A stretch of 64,000 nucleotides of DNA from Clostridia bacterium (lineage in GTDB: Bacteria > Bacillota > Clostridia > Christensenellales > CAG-138): positions 1 through 64,000 of the forward strand of contig QKAN01000216.1 in the NCBI GenBank assembly GCA_003246365.1. The letters run 5' to 3'. The translations under genes were made by a program, and so were the position numbers. The notes beneath the pieces were generated by a model that was not told where the DNA came from, did no database searches, and saw nothing but the letters and a program-made list of their open reading frames with translations. Below are positions 35,359 through 45,135 of this stretch, in pieces (within the stretch, counting starts at the first letter, position 1; each line of letters starts with the position of its first letter).

Positions 35359-36111
35359 TCACTCGTAATCGAACACGTCTACCCAGCGGAAAAGCAATTC
35401 GCGCTCTTCCGGCTTGCCCTTAACAGACTGGCTTGCGGCGACGATGGGAATCCATTTTTGCACGTATTGCCGCTGCGTTCCGCTCTTTTCGCAGAAGAGC
35501 TTCAGGTACGCTTCCGCCGTTTTCTCGTCGCCAGAGAGCGCAAAGAGCAGATAGGTGCGCGCGGCGTCTGCCGAAGCGTTGCCTTGCGTTGCGTGAGACC
35601 AGTCCAGAATAAACGGGGTTCCGTCGTCCCGGATGATGATATTCGTCGGGTTGAAATCCCCGTGGCAGAGTTTGTTATGCCGCGGCATGGACTCCAGACG
35701 CGTGTGCAGGTCATACTTCGTTGCGGTCGGCAGCTCGGTTTGTATGATCTTGCGATCCATTTTATCCCTTAATCTGGGGAGCAGCGGACAGATCTGGCGG
35801 TGCATAGTCAACTGCAAATCGACAAACTGTTCCAGATAGGCCGCGTGTTTCTTGGGGTTTTCCGCCATCAGCTCCGCGAGCGTGCGGCCGGGGATATACT
35901 CGGTCAGGATATACCACTTGCAATCTTCCGTCATGCCGACGCCGTAAAGCTTCGGTATGTTCAGCGTCGTCTCCTCCACGCGTGCGTGGTTGAGCGCCTC
36001 GTTCAGTACGTCCGCCTTCTTGAACCCTTCGCCAAACATCTTGATGACAGTGTCGCCGTCGCGGTAAATCGTCTTATTGGTGCGAAACGCGATTACATTC
36101 GATAGATCCAT
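35359..36111 (-). CDS. Aminoglycoside-phosphotransferase-like kinase
   Basis: A 250 aa protein-kinase-fold small-molecule kinase. The catalytic loop is LCHGDFNPTN and the metal-binding Asp is in ILDWSHA; the N-lobe has IYRDGDTVIKMF with the ATP-site Lys. Members of this clostridial subgroup are annotated as APH-family enzymes but drug resistance is not implied. It is 16 nt downstream of adhE on the same strand; the link is probably incidental. Confidence 0.85.
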   Translation of the reverse strand: MDLSNVIAFRTNKTIYRDGDTVIKMFGEGFKKADVLNEALNHARVEETTLNIPKLYGVGMTEDCKWYILTEYIPGRTLAELMAENPKKHAAYLEQFVDLQLTMHRQICPLLPRLRDKMDRKIIQTELPTATKYDLHTRLESMPRHNKLCHGDFNPTNIIIRDDGTPFILDWSHATQGNASADAARTYLLFALSGDEKTAEAYLKLFCEKSGTQRQYVQKWIPIVAASQSVKGKPEERELLFRWVDVFDYE

Positions 36112-36127
36112 ATTCGTCGTCCTCCCG

Positions 36128-38749
36128 TCAAACGTTTGTATGTGTGCCGTAATAGGCGTTGAGATACATCTGCTTGATTTCGCTCATGAGCGGGTAGCGC
36201 GGGTTTGCGCCGGTGCACTGGTCGTCGAACGCCTGCTCAACCATGTCGTCCAGCCGCGCAAGGAAGTCTTCTTCCTTGATGCCGTAGTCCTTGATCGTCT
36301 TCTTAATGCCGACGCGCTCTTTGAGCACATCCAGCGCGGCGATCAGAGCTTCTACCTTGTCGTCGTCGGTCTTGCCTTTGAATCCGAGAGCGTCCGCAAC
36401 TTCCGCATAGCGGGCCTTGGTGTGCGGGTGGTCATACTGGGAGAAGGTACCCATCTTCACCGGAACGTCCGTTGCGTTGAAGCGGATGACTTCGTCGATC
36501 ATCAGCGCGTTGGCAACGCCGTGCGGCAGATGATGGAACGCGCCAAGTTTATGCGCCATGCTATGGCATACGCCGAGGAACGCGTTTGCAAACGCCATGC
36601 CTGCCATCGTAGCGGCGTTGGCCATCTTTTCGCGGGCAACAGGATCGTTCTGACCGTTGTCATAGGCGCGGGGCAGATAGTCGAAGATCATTTTGAGCGA
36701 GCGCAGCGCCGTGCCGTCGGTATAGTCCGTTGCGAGCATGGAAGCATAGGCTTCCAGGTTGTGCGTCACAGCGTCGATGCCGCTTGCTGCGGTTAGGCCC
36801 TTCGGCGCGTTCATCATCATGTCCGCGTCAACAATTGCCATATCCGGCATGAGTTCGTAGTCTGCCAGCGGATATTTCACGCCGGTCGTTTCGTCCGTGA
36901 TGACGGCAAACGGCGTTACCTCGCTGCCCGTGCCTGCCGTGGTCGGAATCGCGATGAAGTAGGCTTTTTCGCCCATCTTCGGGAAGGTGTAAACACGCTT
37001 GCGGATATCCGAGAAGCGCATTGCCATATCCATGAAGTCCGCTTCGGGATGTTCGTAAAGCACCCACATGATCTTTGCCGCGTCCATCGCGGAACCGCCG
37101 CCGAGCGCGATGATTACGTCCGGTTTGAAGGTTGCCATCTGTTTGGTGCCTTCGCGGGCGCTTGCAAGCGTCGGATCGGGGAGAACGTTGAAGAACGTTT
37201 CGTGCGCAATGCCCATTTCATCGAGTTTATCGGTCACCGGCTTGGTATAGCCGTTTTCATAAAGGAACGTATCGGTTACCAGGAAGGCGCGTTTTTTGCC
37301 GAGCGTCGATTTGAGTTCGTCCAGCGCGACGGGCAGGCTGCCTCTCTTGAAGTATACTTTATCGGGCGTACGGAACCAAAGCATGTTTTCTCTCCTCTCG
37401 GCAACGGTTTTGATGTTGAGCAGATGTTTCGGGCCAACGTTTTCGGAAACGGAGTTGCCGCCCCAGCTGCCGCAGCCGAGTGTGAGGGAGGGAGCAAGCT
37501 TGAAGTTGAACAGATCCCCGATTCCGCCGTGTGCCGAAGGCGTGTTCACGAGAATACGGCAGGTTTTCATGCGCGCGGAATATTTTGCGAGTTTTTCTTT
37601 TTCCGTAATGGCGTTGAGGTAAACGCTAGCCGTGTGACCGTAACCGCCGTCTGCAATCAGGCGGTCCGCTTTATCCAGCGCTTCGTCAAAGCTCTTGGCG
37701 CGGTACATGGCGAGTACGGGTGAGAGCTTTTCATGCGCGAATTCTTCGGAGAGTTCAACGCTTTCGACTTCGCCGATTAAAATCTTTGTCGATTCTGGAA
37801 CCGTTACGCCGGAGAGCTTGGCGATTGCGAAAGCCGTCTGCCCAACGATTTTTGCGTTCAGCGCGCCGTTGATCAAAATGGTCTTGCGTACTTTGTCGGT
37901 TTCATCCGCTTTCAGGAAATAGCAGCCGCGGTCGGCAAACTCTTTTTTCACCTTGTTATAGACGGAGTCAAGAACGATAACGCTCTGCTCAGACGCGCAG
38001 ATCATGCCGTTGTCAAACGTCTTGCTCAGGATGATCGAGCTGACAGCCATCAGGATATCTGCCGTGTCGTCGATGATGGCGGGCACGTTGCCGCTGCCGA
38101 CGCCGACGGCGGGTTTGCCGCTGCTGTATGCGCTCTTGACCATGCCGGGTCCGCCGGTTGCGAGGATGATGTCGGCTTCTTTCATGGCAAGGTTGGTCAG
38201 TTCAAGACTCGGTGCATCCACCCAGTCGATAATGCCTTCCGGCGCGCCTGCGGCAACCGCCGCGTTGAGCACGATGCGCGCCGCTTCAATGGTGGACGCT
38301 TTTGCGCGCGGATGCGGGCTGATGAGAATGCCGTTACGCGTTTTTAACGCGATCAGGGTTTTAAAGATTGCGGTTGATGTCGGGTTTGTGGTCGGAATTA
38401 CCGCGGCGATAACGCCGATCGGTTCCGCGATGCGGACGATGCCATAGGCTTTGTCTTCTTCTATAATGCCGCAGGTCTTCGTGTTGCGGTATGCGTTATA
38501 AATATATTCGGAAGCATAGTGGTTTTTGATCACCTTGTCTTCAACAACGCCCATGCCGGTTTCTTCCACGGCGAGCTTCGCCAGCGGGATGCGGGCCTTG
38601 TTTGCGGCGGTCGCTGCTGCCAGGAAGATTTTATCCACCTGCTCTTGCGTGTAGGTTGCAAATTTGCTCTGTGCTTCGCGCAGACGGGCAAATGCGGTTT
38701 CCATGGCCTCTACGCTGTCAATGGGGGTTCGATTCGTCTTTTGTAACAT
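36128..38749 (-). CDS. adhE: Bifunctional acetaldehyde-CoA/alcohol dehydrogenase
   Basis: An 873 aa fusion. The N-terminal aldehyde dehydrogenase reduces acetyl-CoA to acetaldehyde (catalytic Cys in NGMICASEQSV); the C-terminal iron-dependent alcohol dehydrogenase makes ethanol (iron-site histidines in VCHSMAHKLGAFHHLPHG, NAD-site GGGSAMDAAK). These enzymes form helical spirosomes. GGAG spacing favours the ATG three codons inside the track ORF. Together with the hydrogenase it provides NADH-reoxidising ends of fermentation. Confidence 0.97.
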   Translation of the reverse strand: MLQKTNRTPIDSVEAMETAFARLREAQSKFATYTQEQVDKIFLAAATAANKARIPLAKLAVEETGMGVVEDKVIKNHYASEYIYNAYRNTKTCGIIEEDKAYGIVRIAEPIGVIAAVIPTTNPTSTAIFKTLIALKTRNGILISPHPRAKASTIEAARIVLNAAVAAGAPEGIIDWVDAPSLELTNLAMKEADIILATGGPGMVKSAYSSGKPAVGVGSGNVPAIIDDTADILMAVSSIILSKTFDNGMICASEQSVIVLDSVYNKVKKEFADRGCYFLKADETDKVRKTILINGALNAKIVGQTAFAIAKLSGVTVPESTKILIGEVESVELSEEFAHEKLSPVLAMYRAKSFDEALDKADRLIADGGYGHTASVYLNAITEKEKLAKYSARMKTCRILVNTPSAHGGIGDLFNFKLAPSLTLGCGSWGGNSVSENVGPKHLLNIKTVAERRENMLWFRTPDKVYFKRGSLPVALDELKSTLGKKRAFLVTDTFLYENGYTKPVTDKLDEMGIAHETFFNVLPDPTLASAREGTKQMATFKPDVIIALGGGSAMDAAKIMWVLYEHPEADFMDMAMRFSDIRKRVYTFPKMGEKAYFIAIPTTAGTGSEVTPFAVITDETTGVKYPLADYELMPDMAIVDADMMMNAPKGLTAASGIDAVTHNLEAYASMLATDYTDGTALRSLKMIFDYLPRAYDNGQNDPVAREKMANAATMAGMAFANAFLGVCHSMAHKLGAFHHLPHGVANALMIDEVIRFNATDVPVKMGTFSQYDHPHTKARYAEVADALGFKGKTDDDKVEALIAALDVLKERVGIKKTIKDYGIKEEDFLARLDDMVEQAFDDQCTGANPRYPLMSEIKQMYLNAYYGTHTNV

Positions 38750-39042
38750 ACGCTCCATCTCCTCTTGTTTCCTCTTTGTTCAGGTTCCTGCAAGCAGTTA
38801 GCGGGACGCCCGATGCTTCTTTTATAAGCAGGTTACTTTCTTTCTGGTTTTAGGATACGTCGAAACACGGTATGAGAGAAGATAGAAATACGGAATATCA
38901 GTATATAGATATCGATATAATAATATCTATTTATGCGGATTTGGATCCGATTGATTCAGATTTTGTGCAAAAATTGGCTTTTAGGATAATAATTACACCA
39001 AAAAATAAAAAATCCGGCTTTCGCCGGAAATGCAATCGATAT
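38750..39042. other. Intergenic region upstream of adhE
   Basis: Holds the adhE 5' region and the LysR terminator. It has an AT-rich, dyad-rich stretch (tatagatatcgatataataatatcta, about 38900-38930). No complete Rex operator or strong TTGACA promoter was seen. The 87 aa plus-strand ORF here looks spurious. Confidence 0.5.
39001..39029 (-). terminator. Terminator of the LysR gene
   Basis: TCCGGC-tttc-GCCGGA stem; on the minus strand followed by TTTTTTATTTTT. Confidence 0.8.
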
Positions 39043-39975
39043 TTAATGTTGATTTACTTTCTTTGTGGATTCGCGGAGTTTTTCGATCAGCAATCGATCG
39101 ATTCGGGAGAGATGAAACCCGCTGCGATAGATTAAAACATCCCGAAAAACATTGCCCGGCAGAGCGACGCGCCGCTGCGTAAGATCAAAGCGGGTTAAAA
39201 CGTCGTGCGGTATCGGCGAGGCTAGAGCATACGCTGTTTCCAAACGATTGATGAGCTCAAGCTGGCTAGCGCGCTCATAAACGGTTATGGTTTTCTTCGC
39301 CTCAATGGCTTGTGCGATTTCGCGCGCCTGATTGACCGGCAGGGCGGGAATTGACGCGTCACCGTAAATAATTTCGGTATAATCGGCGAGATCCTCCTCG
39401 GTGAGCATGTCCTGCGCGGCGAGGGGATGGCGCTTGCTCATAATCGCGACGGATGAAAACTCGAAAATCGGTTCATATTGCAGTCCGCGTTCGGTCAACG
39501 CGTTGAGGTAGTTGGTTTCGTAAATGGTTTGATAGCGAATCACGCCCAGTCGATTTACGCCGTTTGCCACCTGCTTGATGGTGCGCATCGCGCCCGCTTC
39601 GCGGTAGTCGATGCTGTAATCCGCATTCGGGCCAAGCGAGTGGATTACTTCTGTCAGCGCGTGCGAAACATAACTGGCGCGCGGCGCGCAAAGATCGAAC
39701 CGGATTTTATTATCTTCAGACGGACGATACAGCGCCTCCATCTCCGCAACCTGAGAAAGGATGATTCTCGCATAACCAAGAAACTCGCGTCCTTTTTCCG
39801 TTGGAACAACGCCCTTGGCAGTTCTGTCGAAAATTGCGATGCCCAGGTCGTCCTCCAGTTCGCGGATGGATTTGCTCAGGTTTGGTTGATTCATATAAAG
39901 ATTTTCCGCAGCTTTGCTGATGGAGCCTGTTTTCTCCACCTCGACTGCGTACTTGAGCTGCAATAGATTATTCAA
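39043..39975 (-). CDS. LysR family transcriptional regulator
   Basis: A 310 aa regulator. The N-terminal winged helix-turn-helix (GSISKAAENLYMNQPNLSKSIRELEDDLGIAIFDR) is followed by a periplasmic-binding-protein-like effector domain. It lies 39 nt downstream of the amidohydrolase gene on the same strand, which makes that gene its likely target, although LysR genes are more often divergent from targets. Effector unknown. Confidence 0.92.
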   Translation of the reverse strand: MNNLLQLKYAVEVEKTGSISKAAENLYMNQPNLSKSIRELEDDLGIAIFDRTAKGVVPTEKGREFLGYARIILSQVAEMEALYRPSEDNKIRFDLCAPRASYVSHALTEVIHSLGPNADYSIDYREAGAMRTIKQVANGVNRLGVIRYQTIYETNYLNALTERGLQYEPIFEFSSVAIMSKRHPLAAQDMLTEEDLADYTEIIYGDASIPALPVNQAREIAQAIEAKKTITVYERASQLELINRLETAYALASPIPHDVLTRFDLTQRRVALPGNVFRDVLIYRSGFHLSRIDRLLIEKLRESTKKVNQH

Positions 39976-40014
39976 GCGGTCCTCCCTTCCACGTAGGAAA
40001 GTAACATGCGTTTT

Positions 40015-41610
40015 TTAGGCGCGCATTGCGTGTCCGGATGTGGCAAATGCCGTTTTGTCGAGTGCATCGCCGTTTAACACGAGTTTGCCGTTCACATAAA
40101 CCCGATCAATGCCAAACGCTTTGGACTGATCCGGCGCGGTATTCTTCAATTCTGTTTCGTCAAACACGGTCAGATCCGCATAATAGCCCGCTTTCACATA
40201 GCCGCGCTGCGGAATCGAAAAGCGGTCTGCGACGGCGCCCGTCATCTTGCGGATCGTGCGGGGCATCGTATCTCCCGTTCCGTTGAGAGAAAGATGCAGG
40301 AATTTCGGGAAACAGTCGTAGATTGCCGGGTTCTGAATGCCGTGTTCTTCTACCCAGGCATCCGTCATATACAGCACGTTGTCGTGCTTTGAAAGAGACG
40401 AGATAATCTCCGGCGTGCTGTAAGGACCCATATTGACGCGACCAGCAAAATTACTTTTTTCACAGAGCATGAGGTATGCGTCAAGATTGTTCATGTGCTG
40501 CTCTTTTGCGATCTGGCGCACGGTCTTTCCTTCATATTCTTCATAGCCGGGGCCGATGTAGGCAATCTCTATGTCGTTAAACCCGAATCCGAGCAGCAGG
40601 ATGGATGCATTGGCGAGAATGCGGAAACGGAATTTGTTGATAAACTTGCGTTTGTCTGCGGGGGAAAGCGCCTGATACCAGGTCGGCATGATAACGGTGA
40701 TCACCGAAACGCCCAGCAGTTCGGAATAGATATCGAACATGGCGTCCACGCCGTTTGCGCGCATACGCTCTATGATTTCAACGAGTTCCGGCTGGCACTT
40801 AAACGAATTGGTGCCGACAAAAATCGCATGCGAATATTGCAGCTTGACATTCAGCCCTTTGGTGATTTCTTCCAGTTCGTCGAGTGCGCGCAGAAGATGC
40901 GCTCTTCCGAGCAGTTCCGGATACGCCATGGAAACCGCGGAGCATGCGCGCGGGTGAACGGTTAGCGGGCGGTCGTAGCGCGCGCAGAGTTCGGCAACGG
41001 CGCGCAATTCTTCTTTCGGCGCGTATAGACCGGGTTCATACATTAAACCGAGCGAAACCCCGCAGGCGCCTTGTTGCAAGTTTTTTTCCATCAGGGCGAG
41101 CATCTCACCCCGCTCTTCCGGCGTTAAAGGCCGATTGCAGTAACCCGTTCCGCTTACGCGAGCGGAGCAGTGACCGGTCAGGGACGCAACGTTGAGCGGC
41201 GTGTTTGCGTCGATTGCAGAAAAGAGCGAGTCGACATCGGGATACACGCCCGTCAGGTCGTCCATATGGAACAGTCCCGCGCCGACTTTGTCGATGTGTT
41301 CGCTTTCTTTCGCAAACCCGGTCATCGACAAACCGCAGTTGCCCGTGATAAACGAGGTAATGCCCTGCCGGACAAACGGTTCAAAATACGGGCGCGCATC
41401 TTTCTTTGCAGCGAACCAGTCGTTATGCGAATGCGCGTCAAAGAAGCCGGAGGAGACGCTCTTGCCAGATAAATCGACAACTTCGGCGTTGGCCGCTTCG
41501 ATATTTGGGGATACTTCAACTATGGTTTCGTTTTCGATGAGGATGTCGCCGACAAATGCGTCAGCGCCGGTGCCGTCGTAGATTCGACAGTGCTTGAGCA
41601 GTGTTTTCAT
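40015..41610 (-). CDS. N-acyl-D-amino-acid deacylase family amidohydrolase
   Basis: A 531 aa amidohydrolase. FDAHSHND binds the active-site metals, with later His residues in SLTGHCSARV and LTVHPRACS; the C-terminal PQRGYVKAGYYADLTVFDE stretch is the beta-sandwich typical of D-aminoacylase/dihydroorotase-like enzymes. It probably releases amino acids from N-acyl-D-amino acids or related amides. An upstream region of about 130 bp separates it from the divergent cobalamin locus. Confidence 0.87.
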   Translation of the reverse strand: MKTLLKHCRIYDGTGADAFVGDILIENETIVEVSPNIEAANAEVVDLSGKSVSSGFFDAHSHNDWFAAKKDARPYFEPFVRQGITSFITGNCGLSMTGFAKESEHIDKVGAGLFHMDDLTGVYPDVDSLFSAIDANTPLNVASLTGHCSARVSGTGYCNRPLTPEERGEMLALMEKNLQQGACGVSLGLMYEPGLYAPKEELRAVAELCARYDRPLTVHPRACSAVSMAYPELLGRAHLLRALDELEEITKGLNVKLQYSHAIFVGTNSFKCQPELVEIIERMRANGVDAMFDIYSELLGVSVITVIMPTWYQALSPADKRKFINKFRFRILANASILLLGFGFNDIEIAYIGPGYEEYEGKTVRQIAKEQHMNNLDAYLMLCEKSNFAGRVNMGPYSTPEIISSLSKHDNVLYMTDAWVEEHGIQNPAIYDCFPKFLHLSLNGTGDTMPRTIRKMTGAVADRFSIPQRGYVKAGYYADLTVFDETELKNTAPDQSKAFGIDRVYVNGKLVLNGDALDKTAFATSGHAMRA

Positions 41611-41743
41611 ATGCGATTATTCTCCCATTCATTCCCAATATATGGTATCACAAACCGCGAAAAATGAGAAGTTATTCGCAAAAACGGCATGATAATAAAG
41701 TGTGCTTTTATTCGTTTATCAATGCTTTTTTCGCGTCTTAACA

Positions 41744-41772
41744 TTGACACCATCGAATCGGGTACGTATACT
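41744..41772 (+). promoter_or_regulatory. Promoter of the cobalamin riboswitch transcript
   Basis: TTGACA, 17-nt spacer, TATACT, just upstream of the riboswitch. Confidence 0.8.
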
Positions 41773-41781
41773 TTTGTTAAA

Positions 41782-41993
41782 TGAATAGCGTGCGTATCTG
41801 CGCCTGATGAAGGCGCTGGCGGAGAAATTCCACCAAGGGAATGCGGATGAAAGTTCCGAGCTACCCCAGTAACCGTGAAGCGGACGAACGGACACAAAGC
41901 CACTGCGATCATCGCGCGGGAAGGCGTCCAAGTAGGATGAAGCGAAGCCGGGAGACCTGTTTATGCATGAACAATACTCCTGGGGTGGAGTGA
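41782..41993 (+). ncRNA. Cobalamin riboswitch
   Basis: Aptamer elements in order: AAGGGAATGCGGATGAAAGTTCC, CTACCCCAGTAACCGTGA, GCCACTG, then GGGAAGGC and the B12 box AGCCGGGAGACCTG (41946-41959). The loop CCCCAG can form the kissing pair with CTGGGG in the loop of the last hairpin (ACTCC-TGGGGT-GGAGT, 41976-41993). It lies between a consensus promoter and a terminator, upstream of a corrinoid importer, so cobalamin binding should switch transport off. Confidence 0.93.
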
Positions 41994-42028
41994 AGCTATT
42001 GACCGCGCCGACAGCACGCGAAGTTTCC

Positions 42029-42067
42029 ATTGCTCCCTCTCCTCAAAGAGCGGAGCAATTTTTTTAT
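42029..42067 (+). terminator. Riboswitch expression-platform terminator
   Basis: ATTGCTCC-CTCT ... AGAG-c-GGAGCAAT then TTTTTTT, before the ribosome-binding site of the first importer gene. Confidence 0.85.
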
Positions 42068-42128
42068 TGTTTCCCTCTCAGCTCTATTCATGAAACAGTG
42101 TAAAACAGCTTATTGAAGGGAAAGAATT

Positions 42129-43109
42129 ATGATCAAACACACAAAACGATTGGCCGCGCTGCTTGCGGCAATTTTACTGCTTGGTTCGCTCTCCGCCTGC
42201 GCGTCTGCAGCGGTTGAATCGGAAGCGACCGCCGCCCCGACAGAGACGGCAACGGAAGCGCCAAGCGGCATTACCGTTACCGACATGATGGGACGCGAAG
42301 TAACGCTTGCGGAACCTGCAACCCGCGTCGTCGCGCTCAGCGCGGCGGACTGCGAGGTGCTTTATGCCGTCGGCGCTGGCGATTTACTCGTCGGCCGCGG
42401 CGAATACTGCGACTATCCGGCGGAAGTACTGGATGTGGTCGCCGTGCAGTCCGGCATGGAGACCAACCTCGAACAGATCATCGCGCTACAACCGCAGGTG
42501 CTCCTGATGAGCGCGATGGCGCAGACCGAGGACCAGGTGAAACAACTGGAAGACGCGGGAATTGCCTGCGTGGTTTCGGACGCGAAGGATATTGAAGGTG
42601 TTTATACCGCCATTGAGCTGATTGGCACGCTGACCGGACACGACGAAGAAGCGGCGTCGGTGATTGCCAATATGCAGACGACCTTTGACGCGCTCTCCGC
42701 GCGCGCGGGGGAACTGGAAGGTAAGAGCGTTTATTTTGAAGTTTCTCCGCTGCAATACGGTCTCTGGACGGCGGGCAGCGGCACGTTTATGGACGAAATC
42801 GCAACCCTGCTCGGACTGAAAAACGTATTTGCGGATGTCTCCGGTTGGGCGGAAGTATCCGAAGAGCAGGTGCTGGAAGCGAACCCCGACATCATTGTAA
42901 CCATTGCGATGTACTACGGCGAGGGACAGACGCCGACGGAAGAAATCCTTTCCCGCGCGGGATGGCAGGATCTGACCGCCGTGCAAAACGGCGACATTCT
43001 GAACCTGCCTGACAACGAACTCTCCCGCCCCGGCCCGCGTCTGGCAACCGGTGCACAGGCACTCTTTGACTTTGTATTGGAGGCAATCCAACAGGATAAT
43101 GCGGCGTAA
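42129..43109 (+). CDS. ABC transporter substrate-binding lipoprotein (BtuF-like)
   Basis: A 326 aa lipoprotein with lipobox LSAC at about residue 24, a Thr/Ala/Glu-rich linker and a FecB/BtuF-type fold (ITVTDMMGREVTLAEPATRVVALS). The FepB/BtuF family binds corrinoids or siderophores; the riboswitch in front identifies cobalamin or another corrinoid as the probable ligand. The permease gene overlaps its stop. Confidence 0.9.
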   Translation: MIKHTKRLAALLAAILLLGSLSACASAAVESEATAAPTETATEAPSGITVTDMMGREVTLAEPATRVVALSAADCEVLYAVGAGDLLVGRGEYCDYPAEVLDVVAVQSGMETNLEQIIALQPQVLLMSAMAQTEDQVKQLEDAGIACVVSDAKDIEGVYTAIELIGTLTGHDEEAASVIANMQTTFDALSARAGELEGKSVYFEVSPLQYGLWTAGSGTFMDEIATLLGLKNVFADVSGWAEVSEEQVLEANPDIIVTIAMYYGEGQTPTEEILSRAGWQDLTAVQNGDILNLPDNELSRPGPRLATGAQALFDFVLEAIQQDNAA

Positions 43110-44196
43110 TCAACGCGATTTGGCGGAGGGCGAGCTGCCGCCCACCGCACAAAACAAGCATAGAAGAGGCAAACGGGAAGGGTTTCGCATAGGCGAACTC
43201 CTCCTGTTTTCGCTTGTCACGCTGGCGGTTATGGCGCTTTGCATCTGCGTCGGCAGCGTGAGCCTGCCGCTGAAAGAGACGTTAACAGTCGTTTGGAATG
43301 CGATCTGGAATCTGCCGCAGTTGGACGGAATTTCGGTTCCGATCATTCTTTCCGTTCGTTTGCCGCGCGTGCTGTGCGTTGCGCTCACGGGCGCGGCGCT
43401 TTCGCTTTGCGGCGGGGCGATGCAGGGACTGTTGAAAAACCCGCTGGCGGACGGCAGCACGCTTGGTGTCGCGAGCGGCGCATCCCTCGGCGCGGTGATC
43501 GCAATTGCGTTCGGTATCACGCTGCCGCAGCTGCCGTTTGCGGGCACGATGGTGATGGCGATCGCGTTTGCGTTTCTCTCGCTGCTGATCATTCTGACGC
43601 TGGCGTATAAAATCGACTATTCCATGAGCACGAATACGATCATTCTCATCGGGGTGATCTATTCCATGTTTATTTCCAGCATACTTGCGCTGATAATTTC
43701 GTTTGCGTCCGATAAAGTCAAGCAGATTACATTCTGGACGATGGGGTCGCTGCTGGGCACAACGCTGCAAAACGCGCTTGTGCTGCTCGGCGCGCTTGTG
43801 CTGTTCGGCGGCGTGATATTGCGGTTTTCGCGGGAGCTAAACGCCTTTGCCGTCAGCGAGGACAATGCGCGCAACATCGGCGTACCCGTGCGGCGGGTCA
43901 AGCTTCTCCTGCTTATCGCGATGAGCGCGCTCATCGGCGTATGCGTCTCCATCGGCGGCACAATCGGATTCGTCGGCCTCGTAACGCCGCATATGGTGCG
44001 CATGATCGTCGGTCCCGATCACAAGCGGCTGCTTCCGGCGTCGCTGTTCGGCGGTGCGGTGTTTCTCATGCTGGCGGATCTGGTAGCGCGCATCCTGCTC
44101 AACCCGATCGAACTGCCAATCGGCGTGGTCACCTCGTTTATCGGCGCGATTTTGTTTGTTGTCATCTTTTACCGGTCGAGGAGGGCGCGGATATGA
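43099..44196 (+). CDS. FecCD-family ABC permease (BtuC-like)
   Basis: A 365 aa membrane protein with about ten helices. Family motifs RLPRVLCVALTGAALSLCGGAMQGLLKNPLADGSTLGVASGASLGA and GFVGLVTPHMVRMIVGPDHKRLLPAS are clear. It starts at the ATG overlapping the substrate-binding protein's stop; the track ORF begins 16 codons earlier. Forms the corrinoid channel with the ATPase encoded next. Confidence 0.94.
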   Translation: MRRNQRDLAEGELPPTAQNKHRRGKREGFRIGELLLFSLVTLAVMALCICVGSVSLPLKETLTVVWNAIWNLPQLDGISVPIILSVRLPRVLCVALTGAALSLCGGAMQGLLKNPLADGSTLGVASGASLGAVIAIAFGITLPQLPFAGTMVMAIAFAFLSLLIILTLAYKIDYSMSTNTIILIGVIYSMFISSILALIISFASDKVKQITFWTMGSLLGTTLQNALVLLGALVLFGGVILRFSRELNAFAVSEDNARNIGVPVRRVKLLLLIAMSALIGVCVSIGGTIGFVGLVTPHMVRMIVGPDHKRLLPASLFGGAVFLMLADLVARILLNPIELPIGVVTSFIGAILFVVIFYRSRRARI

Positions 44197-44957
44197 ACCT
44201 GCTCGACGTAAACAACCTGACCGTGCAATACGGCGCGCTAACGATTGCGGATCACATAAACTTTTCGCTCGCGGAAGGGGATTGGCTCATGCTGATCGGC
44301 CCGAACGGCGCGGGTAAAAGCACCGTCGTCAACGCGATTTCGCAGGGGATTGCCTACACCGGTGAAATCCGCGTGATGGAAAAAAACGTTCGGACATACC
44401 GCGCGCATGAGCTGGCAAAACTAATCGGTGTTTTGTCGCAGTCGCATTCGATGGGATATGGTTTTACGGTTGGTTCCGTCGTGCGGCTCGGACGCTATGC
44501 TTACGCGCCGGGGCCTTTTTCTGGCGGAAAAGTGGAGGACGAAGAAGCCGTTGCGCGTGCGCTCGAGCTGACGGGTATGACGCGGTTTGCCGACAATAAT
44601 GTGCTGACGCTCTCCGGCGGCGAATTGCAGAGAACGTTTTTAGCGCAGCTCTTTGCGCAGAATCCGAGGGTGCTGCTGTTGGATGAACCGACCAACCATC
44701 TCGACCTCGTCTATCAGAAGCAGGTGTTCGAAATCATCGGAGAGTGGCTAAAAACACCGGGACGCGCGGTGGTTTCCGTTGTGCACGATCTTAGCCTTGC
44801 GCGGGCATATGGCACGCACGCGCTGCTGCTTGACGGCGGAAAAACAATTGCATACGGCGCGGCGAAAGAGGTCTTTTCTTCGAAACATCTCAATCAGGCA
44901 TATAATATGGATGTATCCGGTTGGATGCAAAAGATGCTTTCGCAATGGCAGGAATAA
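44193..44957 (+). CDS. ABC transporter ATP-binding protein (BtuD-like)
   Basis: A 254 aa ATPase: Walker A GPNGAGKST, signature LSGGELQRT, Walker B VLLLDEPTNHLD, and the His switch VVHDLS. ATGA overlap with the permease and GAGGAGG support the start; the long track ORF reads back through the permease in another frame. It powers the corrinoid importer. Confidence 0.95.
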   Translation: MNLLDVNNLTVQYGALTIADHINFSLAEGDWLMLIGPNGAGKSTVVNAISQGIAYTGEIRVMEKNVRTYRAHELAKLIGVLSQSHSMGYGFTVGSVVRLGRYAYAPGPFSGGKVEDEEAVARALELTGMTRFADNNVLTLSGGELQRTFLAQLFAQNPRVLLLDEPTNHLDLVYQKQVFEIIGEWLKTPGRAVVSVVHDLSLARAYGTHALLLDGGKTIAYGAAKEVFSSKHLNQAYNMDVSGWMQKMLSQWQE

Positions 44958-45135
44958 AATTGATCGCAGGTACAATTCAGCAAAAATCACACGGATTTTA
45001 CGAAAATCGGCAATTTTCGGGGGAAAAGTAGTGTATAATCGACAGAACATCGCAAAAGCGCTGTTCTGTTTTTTATGAATCAATTGAATGCTGCCGTACA
45101 CAGATGATACAACCGGTGGCAAAGGAGTGAACCAT

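Noticed and set aside
36077-36796. 239 aa plus-strand ORF opposite adhE
   Set aside because: Shadow of adhE on the other strand. The same applies to long antisense ORFs such as 24745-25596, 27184-28209 and 28469-29509.
38930-39000. Rex operator upstream of adhE
   Set aside because: ttgtgcaaaaattggct resembles only half of a Rex site; the dyad is not completed.
38872-39135. 87 aa plus-strand ORF between adhE and the LysR gene
   Set aside because: Low-complexity, overlaps the LysR terminator and gene end, and has no ribosome-binding site.
41719-42030. Minus-strand ORFs over the 41.6-42.0 kb gap
   Set aside because: The region is a plus-strand cobalamin riboswitch; the ORFs are chance reading frames.
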